From: JAJRXK01 sp964593155
GTDB taxonomy: Bacteria; Krumholzibacteriota; Krumholzibacteriia; JAJRXK01
Reading direction: 5' to 3'
Assembly: GCA_964593155.1 (NCBI GenBank)
Contig: CAZQHE010000004.1
Coordinates: 8,049-72,048, forward strand
Length of the DNA: 64,000 nucleotides
Shown: in pieces, positions 25,150 through 37,030 of the stretch
Position numbering within the stretch: position 1 is the stretch's first letter
Layout: each line of letters opens with the position of its first letter
Notes under the pieces: model-generated
The model's database searches: none
The model's input: the letters and a program-made list of their open reading frames with translations, nothing else
What the model was told of the DNA's origin: nothing
Position numbers and translations under genes: made by a program

Positions 25150-27057
25150 TCAGACCGAGAAGAGGTCGCGGTCGAGCGCTCGCTCGGCGAGGTCCTCGGA
25201 GATGCTCGCGATCGTCTCCTCGTCCAGCGCGAGCACCCGCGCCGCCTCGGTCTCCGCCAACGGATCGTCGCGGGTCTCGGTCGGACCTCCGCCCAGACGC
25301 AGGGACAGTTCCTCGGCCAGGGCGATGACGGCCGCGAAGGTCCGGTCGTCGCCCGACACGCTCGACAACCGGTGATGGGCCGACACCGCGCTCACCAGCT
25401 CGGGCGCGAGTCCCCAGCGCTGCAGCAGGATGCCGCCCACGTCGGCGTGATCGAAGCCGAGAACGCGGCGCTCGAGATCCACGTAGCCCTCTTCGGCGGC
25501 GCGGCTGCGAAGATCGATCTCGTCGAAGACCTCGCTGTGGCCTCGGGCGAGGACGAGCAGCCCGATGTTCTGCATGAGACCGCCGACGAAGGCGGTCTCG
25601 GGATCCATCGCGCCGCTGCGCGAGGCGATCAGCTCGGCGCCGAGTGCTCCGAGCACCGACTGACGCCACAGGGTCATGGTGTGCTCGCCGGCGTCGTCCC
25701 CCACGAAGACCTGACGGGTGACGGTGGCCAGCAGCCACGAACGGATCGCCGTGAAGCCCAGCCGCATGATCGCCTCGCCGATGGTTCCGACCTCGCGCAG
25801 GTTGCCGTAGAGCGAGCTGTTGGCGATCTGCATGAGCCGTACGGCGATCGACTGGTCGGTCGAGATGATCTCCTGCAGCTGCGAGATCTCGGTCTGGGGA
25901 TCGTTCAAAAGCGAGATCAGGCGGGCCGCCACGTGCGGCATGGCCGGCAGGTCGCCGATGCGCGCCAGGATCTCGTTGCCGTCGAGGGGACGCACGAGGT
26001 TCCCGTCGGCGTCGAAGCGACTCTCGTCGACTCCTTCCCGCAGGTCGGGGCCCTTGCGCCGGCGCTTGCGCGAGAGCGGATCGGAGTCGTCGACCTCGCG
26101 ATCGGGTTCCGGCCCCTGGCGTTCGGACGCCGGCCCGTCCGCCCTCTGTTGCCGGCGACGCTTGCGCTCGCGCAATGTCGCCGCGCGGAAGGCGCGGACC
26201 CGGTCGGCGGGTTCATGGGGTCGTACGCGAGCGGCCCGCAACTGAAGGACGACCAGGCGCGCGACCGTCTCGAGCTCGAGCAGGGTGTCGATGTCGCCGT
26301 CGACACTGTCGAAGTACAGGAACGTGCCCCACCGGTTGCGATACGGCAGCGGGACGACCACGCACCACGGCGGAGCCTTCTTGCCCATGACCAGGACCAG
26401 GTCCACCGGCAGGCCGCGATGCGGACGCGGCCCCGAGTACACGGCCCGGTCCTGGGCGGTGGCCCCGAACAGGGCGTCGGGGTCGAAGGGGACGACCACC
26501 TTGCGCAGGCGGCCGCTGCGCGGGCCCTCGAAGTTGGCGAAGCCGAAGGCGTCCTCCGCGAAGAGCGAACGTCCTCGTTCCTGCAGCCGCATGCCGCGAA
26601 GACCGCGCGAGCGCGCGAACTCCCACAGATACTCCTGCAGCCCCTCCGCGGCCTCGATCCGATCGACGGCCTGGGCGTGGCGCTGGAGTCCGGCGTAGAT
26701 CCGGCGCGCCTGGCCGCCGTCGTGCCCGGCGGAGACGCTCGGCTTCGTCGGAGCACTCGCCTCGGTCTTCGCACCGGGCTCGGTGACCCTCGACTCCCAT
26801 GGCGCGGGCCGCACGTCGGTGGCCTCGTCGCGCTTCCGCGCTTCCGCCTCCTCGCGAGCTCGCTCCTCGCGGACTCGCTCTTCCTCGCGGGCGTGCTCCT
26901 CGTCGGCGAGTCTTCGGGTCGCCTCGTCGAGGGCCTGCCGGCCCTCGCGTTGGGCAGCGTCCACGGTCTCGAGCGCGTCTCGAAGGGACGCCAGTGCCTC
27001 GCGTACCGGAAGATCCTTCCGGTCGACGGAGACGGGACTTTCCGTGGGCGAGGCCAT
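25150..27057 (-). CDS. HDOD-domain signalling protein with coiled-coil and basic linker
   Basis: A 635-residue protein. The N-terminus (about residues 15-85) is a charged coiled coil (REERAREEAEARKRD). A globular region follows (about 110-280) with a possible GAF-like fold (GRSLFAEDAFGFANF, VPLPYRNRWGTFLYFDS). Then comes a highly basic linker (RERKRRRQQR, SRKRRRKGPD). The C-terminal HDOD domain begins at ILARIGDLPAMPHVAARLIS and contains DQSIAVRLMQIANSSLYG, ETAFVGGLMQNIGLLVLA and FDHADVGGILLQRWGL. HDOD proteins regulate motility, stress or c-di-GMP outputs, usually without phosphodiesterase activity. ATG at 27057 has AGGAG 4 nt upstream. Input signal and partner are unknown. Confidence 0.85.
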   Translation of the reverse strand: MASPTESPVSVDRKDLPVREALASLRDALETVDAAQREGRQALDEATRRLADEEHAREEERVREERAREEAEARKRDEATDVRPAPWESRVTEPGAKTEASAPTKPSVSAGHDGGQARRIYAGLQRHAQAVDRIEAAEGLQEYLWEFARSRGLRGMRLQERGRSLFAEDAFGFANFEGPRSGRLRKVVVPFDPDALFGATAQDRAVYSGPRPHRGLPVDLVLVMGKKAPPWCVVVPLPYRNRWGTFLYFDSVDGDIDTLLELETVARLVVLQLRAARVRPHEPADRVRAFRAATLRERKRRRQQRADGPASERQGPEPDREVDDSDPLSRKRRRKGPDLREGVDESRFDADGNLVRPLDGNEILARIGDLPAMPHVAARLISLLNDPQTEISQLQEIISTDQSIAVRLMQIANSSLYGNLREVGTIGEAIMRLGFTAIRSWLLATVTRQVFVGDDAGEHTMTLWRQSVLGALGAELIASRSGAMDPETAFVGGLMQNIGLLVLARGHSEVFDEIDLRSRAAEEGYVDLERRVLGFDHADVGGILLQRWGLAPELVSAVSAHHRLSSVSGDDRTFAAVIALAEELSLRLGGGPTETRDDPLAETEAARVLALDEETIASISEDLAERALDRDLFSV

Positions 27058-27151
27058 GGGACTCCTGTTCGCACGACGAGGGAGCCGAGAGCCGTCGTGG
27101 CGGGCGCCGCGGGGGACGACCCGCAACGACGAGCAATCCCCGGACCGAACA

Positions 27152-27192
27152 CCGCCCGGGCCGGCTCGGGTGGGGCGAGCCGGCCCGGGCGG
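27152..27192. repeat. Perfect 17-bp inverted repeat between divergent HDOD and queD genes
   Basis: Arms 27152-27168 and 27176-27192 are exact reverse complements, with a 7-nt loop GGTGGGG. All but two pairs are G-C. It lies 67 bp before the queD start and 95 bp upstream of the HDOD start, with no T-tract, so a terminator is unlikely. It could be an operator or a structured leader. Confidence 0.75.
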
Positions 27193-27259
27193 CGACACAC
27201 TGTGGCGGTCGCGGCCCCGCCACGACGACCGACGAGCCCGCCGCCCCCGGAGACCGCCC

Positions 27260-27628
27260 ATGCACGTCCGTCTCGTGAAGACCTTCCACTTCGAGGCCGC
27301 ACACCGGCTCCCCCGGGTGCCCGAGGACCACAAGTGCGCGCGTCTGCACGGACACAGCTTCCGGGTGGACGTCGAGGTCGAGGGACCGATCGACGAGTCG
27401 AAGGGCTGGCTGATCGACTACGCCGACATCAAGGACGCCTTCGCCCCCCTGCACGACCAGCTCGACCACCACTACCTGAACGAGATCGAGGGCCTGGAGA
27501 ATCCGACGAGCGAGATCCTGGCCGCCTGGATCTGGGACCGGCTGAGACCAAGGCTGGAGGGACTGGCGCGCGTGGTCGTCCACGAGACCTGCAACGCCCG
27601 CTGCGCCTACGAAGGACGTCGCGCCTAG
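27260..27628 (+). CDS. queD: 6-carboxy-tetrahydropterin synthase QueD / PTPS family
   Basis: A 122-residue T-fold enzyme of the PTPS/QueD family. Zinc ligands are His15 in FHFEAAHRLP and His30/His32 in ARLHGHSF; the catalytic cysteine is Cys26 (DHKCARLHG), and VVVHETCNARCAYEG carries the conserved Glu. The short HKCARLHGHSF spacing fits QueD, which makes carboxytetrahydropterin for queuosine, rather than a biopterin enzyme, but queC, queE and queF are not in the window. ATG at 27260 has GGAG about 6 nt upstream. The TAG stop overlaps the TAG of the convergent deacetylase gene in a shared CTAG. Confidence 0.93.
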   Translation: MHVRLVKTFHFEAAHRLPRVPEDHKCARLHGHSFRVDVEVEGPIDESKGWLIDYADIKDAFAPLHDQLDHHYLNEIEGLENPTSEILAAWIWDRLRPRLEGLARVVVHETCNARCAYEGRRA

Positions 27629-28539
27629 GCCTGCGACCGCCCCGCCGCCCGCTCCGCCGCCCGGACCGTCTGCAGGTGCAGGCGTGCCGTCGTCTCGGCC
27701 GAGGGGGCGTAGCCACCGGCGAGGAACACGGCCACCGCGGTCCCGCGTCCCACGTAGCGTTCGAGCACCATCCGGTCGCGCCGGTCGAGCCCCTCGGCGG
27801 TCATGCCGAGCCCCCCCAGCGCGTCGTCGGCGTGCGCGTCGACCCCCGCCACGTAGCACACCAGTTCCGGATCGGGGAAGCGCTCGTCGAGCGCGTCGAG
27901 ATCGCGCGCGAGCAGTTGCAGGTACTCCTCGTCACCCACGCCATCGTCGAGACCGTGGTCGAAGTCACTGCGTTGCTTCAGCGGATAGTTGTTCGTCTGG
28001 TGCATCGAGTAGGTGAAGGTCTCGCGGTCGTCGGCGTAGACCACGGCCGTGCCGTTGCCCTGGTGCACGTCGACGTCGACGAAGAGCACGCGGCCCAGTC
28101 CCGTCTCGGCGCGCTGTCGTTCGACGGCGATCGCCATGTCGTGCAGGTAGCAGAAACCCTCGGCGTGGTCGGGGAAGGCGTGGTGGAAGCCGCCGCCGAG
28201 GTGCATCGCGACGCCGTGCTCGGCCGCGAGGCGGACGGTGGCGATGCTGCCCCCGACCATGTGCGCGAAGCCCTTGATGACGTCCGGATCCACCGGGAGC
28301 TCGCTCCTCAGCGTAGACCACGTGCGCCGGGCCAGGCGGAGATCCTCCACGTAGCGCGGGGTGTGCACGCGTTCGAGGTCCTCGGGGTGGACGTCGTCCC
28401 AGGGATGGATGCGCAGCGGGTCGATCCGCAGTTCCTCGCGCACGAGGCGGGCCAGGATCTCGTACTTCTCCGTGGGGAACACGTGGTCGCCGAGGTCGAT
28501 CGCCGACAGGGACTCGTGCACGTAGTGGACGACGGCCAT
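27625..28539 (-). CDS. Histone deacetylase-family (class II-like) hydrolase
   Basis: A 304-residue member of the HDAC/acetylpolyamine amidohydrolase/AcuC superfamily. Motifs include LGGGFHHAFPDHAEGFCYLHD (active-site His pair, with the key part HHAFPDHAEGFCYLHD), FVDVDVHQGNGTAVVYAD (zinc Asp and His), and VAGVDAHADDALGGLGM (second zinc Asp). It should remove acetyl groups from lysines, polyamines or small molecules with zinc; the substrate is unknown. ATG at 28539 begins 23 bp after the uvrA stop, so it is the last gene of the long minus-strand run. Its stop shares CTAG with the queD stop. Confidence 0.93.
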   Translation of the reverse strand: MAVVHYVHESLSAIDLGDHVFPTEKYEILARLVREELRIDPLRIHPWDDVHPEDLERVHTPRYVEDLRLARRTWSTLRSELPVDPDVIKGFAHMVGGSIATVRLAAEHGVAMHLGGGFHHAFPDHAEGFCYLHDMAIAVERQRAETGLGRVLFVDVDVHQGNGTAVVYADDRETFTYSMHQTNNYPLKQRSDFDHGLDDGVGDEEYLQLLARDLDALDERFPDPELVCYVAGVDAHADDALGGLGMTAEGLDRRDRMVLERYVGRGTAVAVFLAGGYAPSAETTARLHLQTVRAAERAAGRSQA

Positions 28540-28562
28540 CGCGTTTCCCCTCGATCGGTGGC

Positions 28563-31460
<2,898 letters not shown>

Positions 31461-31495
31461 GGATCTCCTGTCGCGCGAAGCGGGCCGGGGCTCGC

Positions 31496-33628
31496 TCAGA
31501 ATTCGGTGGGCCGGTCGGTTCCGGCCGGGTGGTCGTGCTCCAGACCCATGCGGTTGAGCAGGATCTCGACGTCGTTGTTGTTGGGATCGAGTCGCATCAC
31601 CTCGCGCGCGTGGTAGATCACCCGCGGCGTGTTCTGCTGGCGGCGGTAGACCTGGGTCAGGACCTCGTGCGCGCGGGCGGTGTCCCAGTCGCGCTCGAGG
31701 GCGTCGATGGCCATGCGCTTGGCCCGCTCCACGTTCCGGCGGCCCATCAGCTCCACCATGGCCAGACCGGCCAAGGCCTCGGCACTGCCGCGGTCGAGTT
31801 CGAGAGCCTGCTGGAAGGTGCGCTGGGCCGCGGTGTTGCTCCCGCCCTCGATCTGACACCAGGCCAGGCCGAGCAGTGGCTCGGCGGTGACGTATCCGGC
31901 CTCGAGGGCGCGTTTGAACTGTGGAAGCGCACGGTCGAAACGGTGCCGCCAGAGTTGCTGACGACCGCGCAGCACCCACAGTTCGGGATCCTCGGCCCTC
32001 TCGGCCTCCAGGCGGTCGAGGTGCTGGTCGGCCACCTCGTACTCACCCAGGCCGAACAGGGCACGAACCATGTTCTTGCGCACCATCCGCTCGACCTCGT
32101 CGAAGTGCTTCAGCGGATAGCGGCGGGATATGTCCAGCGCCGTCTGGTACTCCGACAACGCGGCCCGGTACTCGTCCTTGCGCAGGTACATGTTGCCCAT
32201 CGTCGATCGACTGAAGGCGTCGACGTCGACGCGATCGTTGTGGAAACCGATCCGATCGGCCGAGCTCGTACCCCAGATCACGAGCACCGCCGCCAGGACC
32301 ACGGCCCCGACCCTCCACTGCCGCGAACGGGCCAGGGCCACGAGGTGGGCCACCGCGATGCCCGCGAAGACGGCGAGCACCGTCGCCACCGGCAGACGAA
32401 AGCGCTCGTTGAGGAAGAACAGGAGCAGACCGACGGCGTAGAGCGCGAGGAAGGCCCAAAGGGGTGTCGCCTGGACACGCCGACGACACAGGACGATCCC
32501 CACCAGACCCAGCGCGAGCAACGGTGCGAAGCCGGGATAGACCGGCCATCGCAACACGTCGCTCTGCGCGCGCCAGAAGTGCAGGTTCTTGTTGTTGGGT
32601 CTCTCGGCCGCGCCCAGCAGCTTGCGCAGCTTCAGACCGTAGAGCTGCAGGGCGTCGAGGGGTTCTTCGATCCAGTACCGCAGGCCCTGCTCGTAGTAGT
32701 AACGACTGACCTCGCTGGGCTTCAGCTCGCGGCCGCGGTCCTGCTCGGCCCGGGCGATCGTGTCCTCGTAGCCACCGAGCCACGTCCCGCGGGTGCCCGG
32801 GACCACGGCCCGCTGCCCGTCGCTCTCGGGATTGTTGCCGATGTAGAAGTTCACCCCGCCCTGGCTGGCGATGAACACCCAGTCGTCGCCTTCGATCCGG
32901 TTGCGCACGGTGAGCACGAGTCCCGGCAAGAGCACCAGCACCAGCATCACCACCAGGTGTCGTCCGCGCCGGGCACCGAGGCGAGGCGCGTCGAGACGGG
33001 GCCAGGCCCACCAGGCCAGCAACGGCAGAGCAGGCAGGAAGGTCAGCGCCGTGGGGCGGGCGATCGAGGCGATCCCCAGCAGCGCGGCCGCGGCCCACAC
33101 CAGCCACGGCCGATCCGACGACGTGCCCACCACGAAGCACCACAGCGCCGCCGTGAGCAGCGTCACGAACAGGGTGACGATGAGCAACTCGCCCGCGAAG
33201 TAGATGGACGGCCAGTACAGCGCGAGCAGCAGGCCAGCGGCGAGACCGGCCACCGGACCGGCCAACCGCCGACCCAGGTCGGCCACGAAGGACACCGTCA
33301 GCGCACTCAGCAGCGCCTGGGCCACCCGTGGCAGCAGGTAGCCCGGATCGATCGCGTAGATCGCCTCGAGGAACCACATGTACAGGGGCGCGCGGAAGTA
33401 GGGCACCCCCTCGTGGAACATCGTGGACTGCCCCCGCGCCCACAGGTCGTGGATCGCCTCGTCCATGATGGGCAGCGTGAAGGCGATGCTGTCGCGGAAG
33501 TCGAAGACGTAGAGCAGGCGCAACAGGGCGGCCGCGGTTCCCGCGATCATGGCGGGCAACCAGACGGGGATCGTCCGCCCCGCGACGAGCGGTTCCTCCG
33601 TGGATCGATCGTGCGTCTCGGAACTCAC
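31496..33628 (-). CDS. GT39-like membrane glycosyltransferase with C-terminal TPR repeats
   Basis: A 710-residue protein. The N-terminal 430 residues hold about 10-12 membrane segments; the first periplasmic loop has IMDEAIHDLWARGQS and VPYFRAPLYMWFLEA, the Asp-Glu pattern of GT39/ArnT/PMT-type transferases using lipid-linked sugars. From about residue 460 onward it is soluble, with TPR-like repeats (YRAALSEYQTALDISRRYP, FDRALPQFKRALEAGYVTAE, NTAAQRTFQQALELDRGSA). It likely transfers a sugar to a periplasmic acceptor; the acceptor is unknown. GTG at 33628 overlaps the mutM stop by 4 bp (GTGA), with GGGGAGGA 5 nt upstream. Confidence 0.83.
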   Translation of the reverse strand: MSSETHDRSTEEPLVAGRTIPVWLPAMIAGTAAALLRLLYVFDFRDSIAFTLPIMDEAIHDLWARGQSTMFHEGVPYFRAPLYMWFLEAIYAIDPGYLLPRVAQALLSALTVSFVADLGRRLAGPVAGLAAGLLLALYWPSIYFAGELLIVTLFVTLLTAALWCFVVGTSSDRPWLVWAAAALLGIASIARPTALTFLPALPLLAWWAWPRLDAPRLGARRGRHLVVMLVLVLLPGLVLTVRNRIEGDDWVFIASQGGVNFYIGNNPESDGQRAVVPGTRGTWLGGYEDTIARAEQDRGRELKPSEVSRYYYEQGLRYWIEEPLDALQLYGLKLRKLLGAAERPNNKNLHFWRAQSDVLRWPVYPGFAPLLALGLVGIVLCRRRVQATPLWAFLALYAVGLLLFFLNERFRLPVATVLAVFAGIAVAHLVALARSRQWRVGAVVLAAVLVIWGTSSADRIGFHNDRVDVDAFSRSTMGNMYLRKDEYRAALSEYQTALDISRRYPLKHFDEVERMVRKNMVRALFGLGEYEVADQHLDRLEAERAEDPELWVLRGRQQLWRHRFDRALPQFKRALEAGYVTAEPLLGLAWCQIEGGSNTAAQRTFQQALELDRGSAEALAGLAMVELMGRRNVERAKRMAIDALERDWDTARAHEVLTQVYRRQQNTPRVIYHAREVMRLDPNNNDVEILLNRMGLEHDHPAGTDRPTEF

Positions 33629-34497
33629 GGCGTTCCTCCCCTCGGACGGCGCGCAACCCGCCGCCGGGGCCGACGCCGGCGCCGGGGCTGACACTGCGGA
33701 CAGAAATGGGTGCCCCGTCCGGACAGACGGATCCGGCGGACGGCGGACCCACAGGCGAGGCAGGGCTCTCCGGACCGTCCGAACACGCGGTGCCGCGCCG
33801 TGAACTCGCCGGCGCGGCCGTCCGGACTACGATAGTCACGAATCGTGCTTCCCCCACTCTCGATCGCCTCGACGAGCACCGTGCGCATGGCCCCGACCAA
33901 CCCCACGATCTCGGGCGGCAACAGACGATCGGCCTCCAGCCGCGGGTGCAGACCGGCCCGGTGGAGGATCTCGTCCACGTAGATGTTTCCCAGCCCGGCC
34001 ACCAGGCGCTGGTCGAGCAGGACCGACTTGATCGGACCGCGCCGCGCCGAGAGCCGCGCCGAGAGCAACTCGGCGTCGAGGTCCTCCGGCTCGGGACCCA
34101 GGGCCCGCAGGAAGGGCGTCCGCGCTCGCTCCTCCCGCGTGGACAGCTCCACCCGCCCGAAGCGACGGGGGTCGACGAAGCGTAGCTCGCGCCCGTCGTC
34201 GACGGTGGCGGTCACGTGCGTGTGCGGGCGCCGTGGCGTCGACGGATCCTCCAGCGAGAGGTGACCGGTCATGCGCAGGTGCACGCTCATGGCGAGATCG
34301 TCCTCGAGATCGAACAACAAGAGCTTGCCGCGGCGATGCACCGTCTCCACGCGACGCGGCTGCCAGGCGTCGAGCGCGATCCCCTCTCCGGCGATCAGCA
34401 CCCCGGGGAAGTGACAGTCGAGCGCGAGCAGGCGCCGACCGCACAGGGCGGGACGCAGTTCGCGGGCGACGTTCTCGACTTCGGGGAGTTCGGGCAT
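33625..34497 (-). CDS. mutM: Formamidopyrimidine-DNA glycosylase MutM/Fpg
   Basis: A 290-residue Fpg. The N-terminal PELPEVE supplies the catalytic Pro2 and Glu3, with the beta-hairpin Lys in HRRGKLLLFDL. The helix-two-turn-helix is in VAGLGNIYVDEILHRAGLHP, and the C-terminal zinc finger pairs CLACG with CPQC. It excises 8-oxoguanine and related lesions, complementing MutY at 12099. The tail after the zinc finger is Arg-rich and longer than in E. coli. It lies 24 bp after batE and overlaps the next gene by 4 bp, so it is within the bat transcription unit. Confidence 0.97.
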   Translation of the reverse strand: MPELPEVENVARELRPALCGRRLLALDCHFPGVLIAGEGIALDAWQPRRVETVHRRGKLLLFDLEDDLAMSVHLRMTGHLSLEDPSTPRRPHTHVTATVDDGRELRFVDPRRFGRVELSTREERARTPFLRALGPEPEDLDAELLSARLSARRGPIKSVLLDQRLVAGLGNIYVDEILHRAGLHPRLEADRLLPPEIVGLVGAMRTVLVEAIESGGSTIRDYRSPDGRAGEFTARHRVFGRSGEPCLACGSAVRRIRLSGRGTHFCPQCQPRRRRRPRRRVARRPRGGTP

Positions 34498-34521
34498 GGG
34501 CGGCCGGGGAAGAGGACGAGA

Positions 34522-35283
34522 TCAGAGCAGTTCGAGCGACCCCATCGGCACCCAGCCGACGAGTTCGCCGCCGAGATCGATACGAACCCAGTCCGGCCGC
34601 CGCTCCGAGACGCGGACCTGCAGGCCCTCGTGGATCCGGAAGGCCAGACTGTAGTCCGAGCCGGGCCCGCTGCGTACCTCGACCTCCTGGGCCACGACCA
34701 CGGCGGTGGTGCGCGCGACCTCGGTCCGATAGCGCACGGTACCCATGGTCGCGGCGAGAGCCACCACCACGGCGAGCCCGATCACGAGACGGTGTACACG
34801 TGCGCGCTCGAGACGATCCCAGTGACCCGCGATCGACACGAGCACGACGAGAGCGAAACCGACCAGCGCGATCGTCCACCACTCGTTCAACGAGAAGCGC
34901 TGGTACAGCCAACGCACGGGTGCGAACACCGCCGGGAGATCGCCCCCGGCCAGTTCACGGTCGCGGATCTGGGCCCGGGCCACCCGGAGATTGGCACGAA
35001 TGCGTTCGTCGCGCGGGGCCAGACGATGCGCCCGGACGTAGCTGGCGATGGCCTCGCCCAGCTCGCCCGACTTGAACAGGGCGTTGCCCAGATTGTAGTG
35101 CACCAGCGCGTGATCGGCGCCCGCGGCCAGCGCGCCACGGTAGTGCTCGGCCGCGGTCTCGAAATCGCCGGCCTCGTAGGCCGTCCTCGCTTCCGCGAGA
35201 TCGGGCGGTGCAACCATTCCCATCGCGCTCGACGACACGGTCACGGCGAGCACGACCACGAGCATGCCCAGCGGTTCACGCAT
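34522..35283 (-). CDS. batE: BatE: TPR protein with C-terminal SH3-like domain
   Basis: A 253-residue protein. A signal peptide or anchor (GMLVVVLAVTVSSSAMG) precedes a TPR block (ARTAYEAGDFETAAEHYRGA, VHYNLGNALFKSGELGEAIA), two membrane segments near WWTIALVGFALVVLVSIAG and LVIGLAVVVALAATMG, and a C-terminal bacterial SH3 domain (VEVRSGPGSDYSLAFRIHEG, DWVRIDLGGELVGWVP). This is the usual BatE order: it closes the aerotolerance operon in FCB and spirochaete genomes. ATG at 35283 overlaps the batD stop by 8 bp. Confidence 0.88.
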   Translation of the reverse strand: MREPLGMLVVVLAVTVSSSAMGMVAPPDLAEARTAYEAGDFETAAEHYRGALAAGADHALVHYNLGNALFKSGELGEAIASYVRAHRLAPRDERIRANLRVARAQIRDRELAGGDLPAVFAPVRWLYQRFSLNEWWTIALVGFALVVLVSIAGHWDRLERARVHRLVIGLAVVVALAATMGTVRYRTEVARTTAVVVAQEVEVRSGPGSDYSLAFRIHEGLQVRVSERRPDWVRIDLGGELVGWVPMGSLELL

Positions 35284-37030
35284 CACGCGTCTGCCCCTCG
35301 AGCCGGCCGAGCAGATCGCCGGCCCGGTCCACCAGATCCGCCGTCGCTCCGCCCAGCGGCGCGTAGCGGGCTGCGTCGCAGCGATCGAGCAACGCTCGGA
35401 GTTCGCCCACGGTGTCGGCATCGGCGCCGTGACGGGTGACCAGCTCGACGACGTCGTCGTGCGTGAGGCCCGAAGCCGCGCGGTCGAAGCGATCGGCCGC
35501 CCAGCCGTGCACCGCGCGTACAACCTCGTGTTCGTCGGCCTTCGGTGCCTGCAGGGTCTGCCGCGCCCGCTCGAGCGCACGCCGGGCGCGCACGCGACGG
35601 GGGTCGCTCAGGAGTTCGCGGCGACGACGCGCGAAGTGCGCACTCAGCGCCCACGCGACCGCCGGCACGCCCAGGGCCGCGTAGAACACCGCCCGGTGCG
35701 GCAGGGGCCCCGCCCACGGTGACAGCGTCGAGCCGATGGGGACGATGTGCAGGATGTCGCGGGCGAGCAGTTCGATCTCGCTCTTGCGTCCGCCGACGAA
35801 CACGCCGCCGCTCCCACCACCTCCCTCGACGGCACGCACGTCGAGCACGATGGGCTCCGTCCGCAGGGTGACGTAGTCGCGCCGGCCGGTGTCGAAATAG
35901 GTGTAGTCGACGGTGGGAATCACGACGCGTCCCGCCGTGCGCGGCACCAGCAGCGCCTCGACCAGACGCGTGCCCTGCAGACGACCACCCTGCGGCCGAC
36001 TGTCGGCGCCGCCCCCGGCGTCGTGCACCCGGAATTCCTCGAGTCCGTCCAGCGAGGGCACCGCCGCTCCGGGCAGGTTGCCGCTACCGGCGAGTCGCAG
36101 GCTCAGCGTGACCGCCTCCCCCTCGTCGAGCTCGCGGCGGTCGACCGTCGCGTCCAGGGTGAGACCGCGCGCCACCGTGCCGGTGAAGTCGTCCGGCACC
36201 GGCTCGGGCAGCGGGTCCACGTGCACGGTGATCGGCTCGGCCCGCAGCACGCGCGGCCCCCTCCGTTGGCGACGATCACGCCGGAAGAACGAACCGAAGC
36301 TGTCCTCGGGCAGACGCACGATCGCCTCGCCGATGCCCAGGTCTCCGGCCCGCGTCGGGAACAGCGCGTACTGGATCTCGGTGACCTGGTAGCGACGGCT
36401 GCGGATCACGCGCGTGGTGTGCCGCTCGGGAGGGAGGTCCTCGCGCCAGAAACCCTCGGTGCGCGGCGGCGTGTACTCGGGACTCTCGAAGGCCGACATC
36501 CGCGTGGCCCGGTAGAAGCCGAAGGTCAGCACCACCTGCTCGCCCACGACGACAGAGTCGCGGTCGACGGACATGGTGACGAAGGCGTCGCGGTCGGAGT
36601 CGTCCGACGGCGTCGAGCGCGGGGTGGATCCGGCCGACGGCGGGGTTCCGGCGGCGACCACCTCGAGCCGGAGCTCGGGCGTGCGGACCACCTGCCCGTC
36701 GGCCCGGACCTGGACGGGGTCGATCGTGAATTCGCCCTCGCGCTGCGGCTGCAGGTAGTACGTGAAGCTGTGTTCGGCCGAGGCCCGGCCGTCGACGAAG
36801 CTGAAGCGCTGCGACTGCCCCCCGCCGAACACGCGGAAGTCGGGGAGATCCGGCAGCTCGGGCGGGCTCACCTGCCGCGCCTCGCCGGTCACGGTGACGG
36901 TCAGCACGACCTGCTCGCCCACCGGCACCCGCTCGCGGTCGAGCGATGCCCCGACCTCGACGGCCGCCCGCGCCGGCGTGGCGAACACCAGCAGTCCCAG
37001 GAAGATCGGCAGCCATCGTCTACCAGTCAT
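35276..37030 (-). CDS. batD: BatD/DUF oxygen-tolerance protein
   Basis: A 584-residue envelope protein. A signal peptide (WLPIFLGLLVFATPARA) is followed by repeated Ig-like beta domains of the BatD family (ASLDRERVPVGEQVVLTVTV, PPELPDLPDFRVFGGGQSQR, VDRDSVVVGEQVVLTFGFYR, VDRRELDEGEAVTLSLRLAG). Near residue 430 comes one membrane segment (FYAALGVPAVAWALSAHFA) and a cytoplasmic helical tail. BatD is thought to be a periplasmic scaffold for the Bat complex. ATG at 37030 (GAGGA upstream) overlaps the end of batC by 11 bp; a GTG at 37051 is less likely. Confidence 0.9.
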   Translation of the reverse strand: MTGRRWLPIFLGLLVFATPARAAVEVGASLDRERVPVGEQVVLTVTVTGEARQVSPPELPDLPDFRVFGGGQSQRFSFVDGRASAEHSFTYYLQPQREGEFTIDPVQVRADGQVVRTPELRLEVVAAGTPPSAGSTPRSTPSDDSDRDAFVTMSVDRDSVVVGEQVVLTFGFYRATRMSAFESPEYTPPRTEGFWREDLPPERHTTRVIRSRRYQVTEIQYALFPTRAGDLGIGEAIVRLPEDSFGSFFRRDRRQRRGPRVLRAEPITVHVDPLPEPVPDDFTGTVARGLTLDATVDRRELDEGEAVTLSLRLAGSGNLPGAAVPSLDGLEEFRVHDAGGGADSRPQGGRLQGTRLVEALLVPRTAGRVVIPTVDYTYFDTGRRDYVTLRTEPIVLDVRAVEGGGGSGGVFVGGRKSEIELLARDILHIVPIGSTLSPWAGPLPHRAVFYAALGVPAVAWALSAHFARRRRELLSDPRRVRARRALERARQTLQAPKADEHEVVRAVHGWAADRFDRAASGLTHDDVVELVTRHGADADTVGELRALLDRCDAARYAPLGGATADLVDRAGDLLGRLEGQTRDA

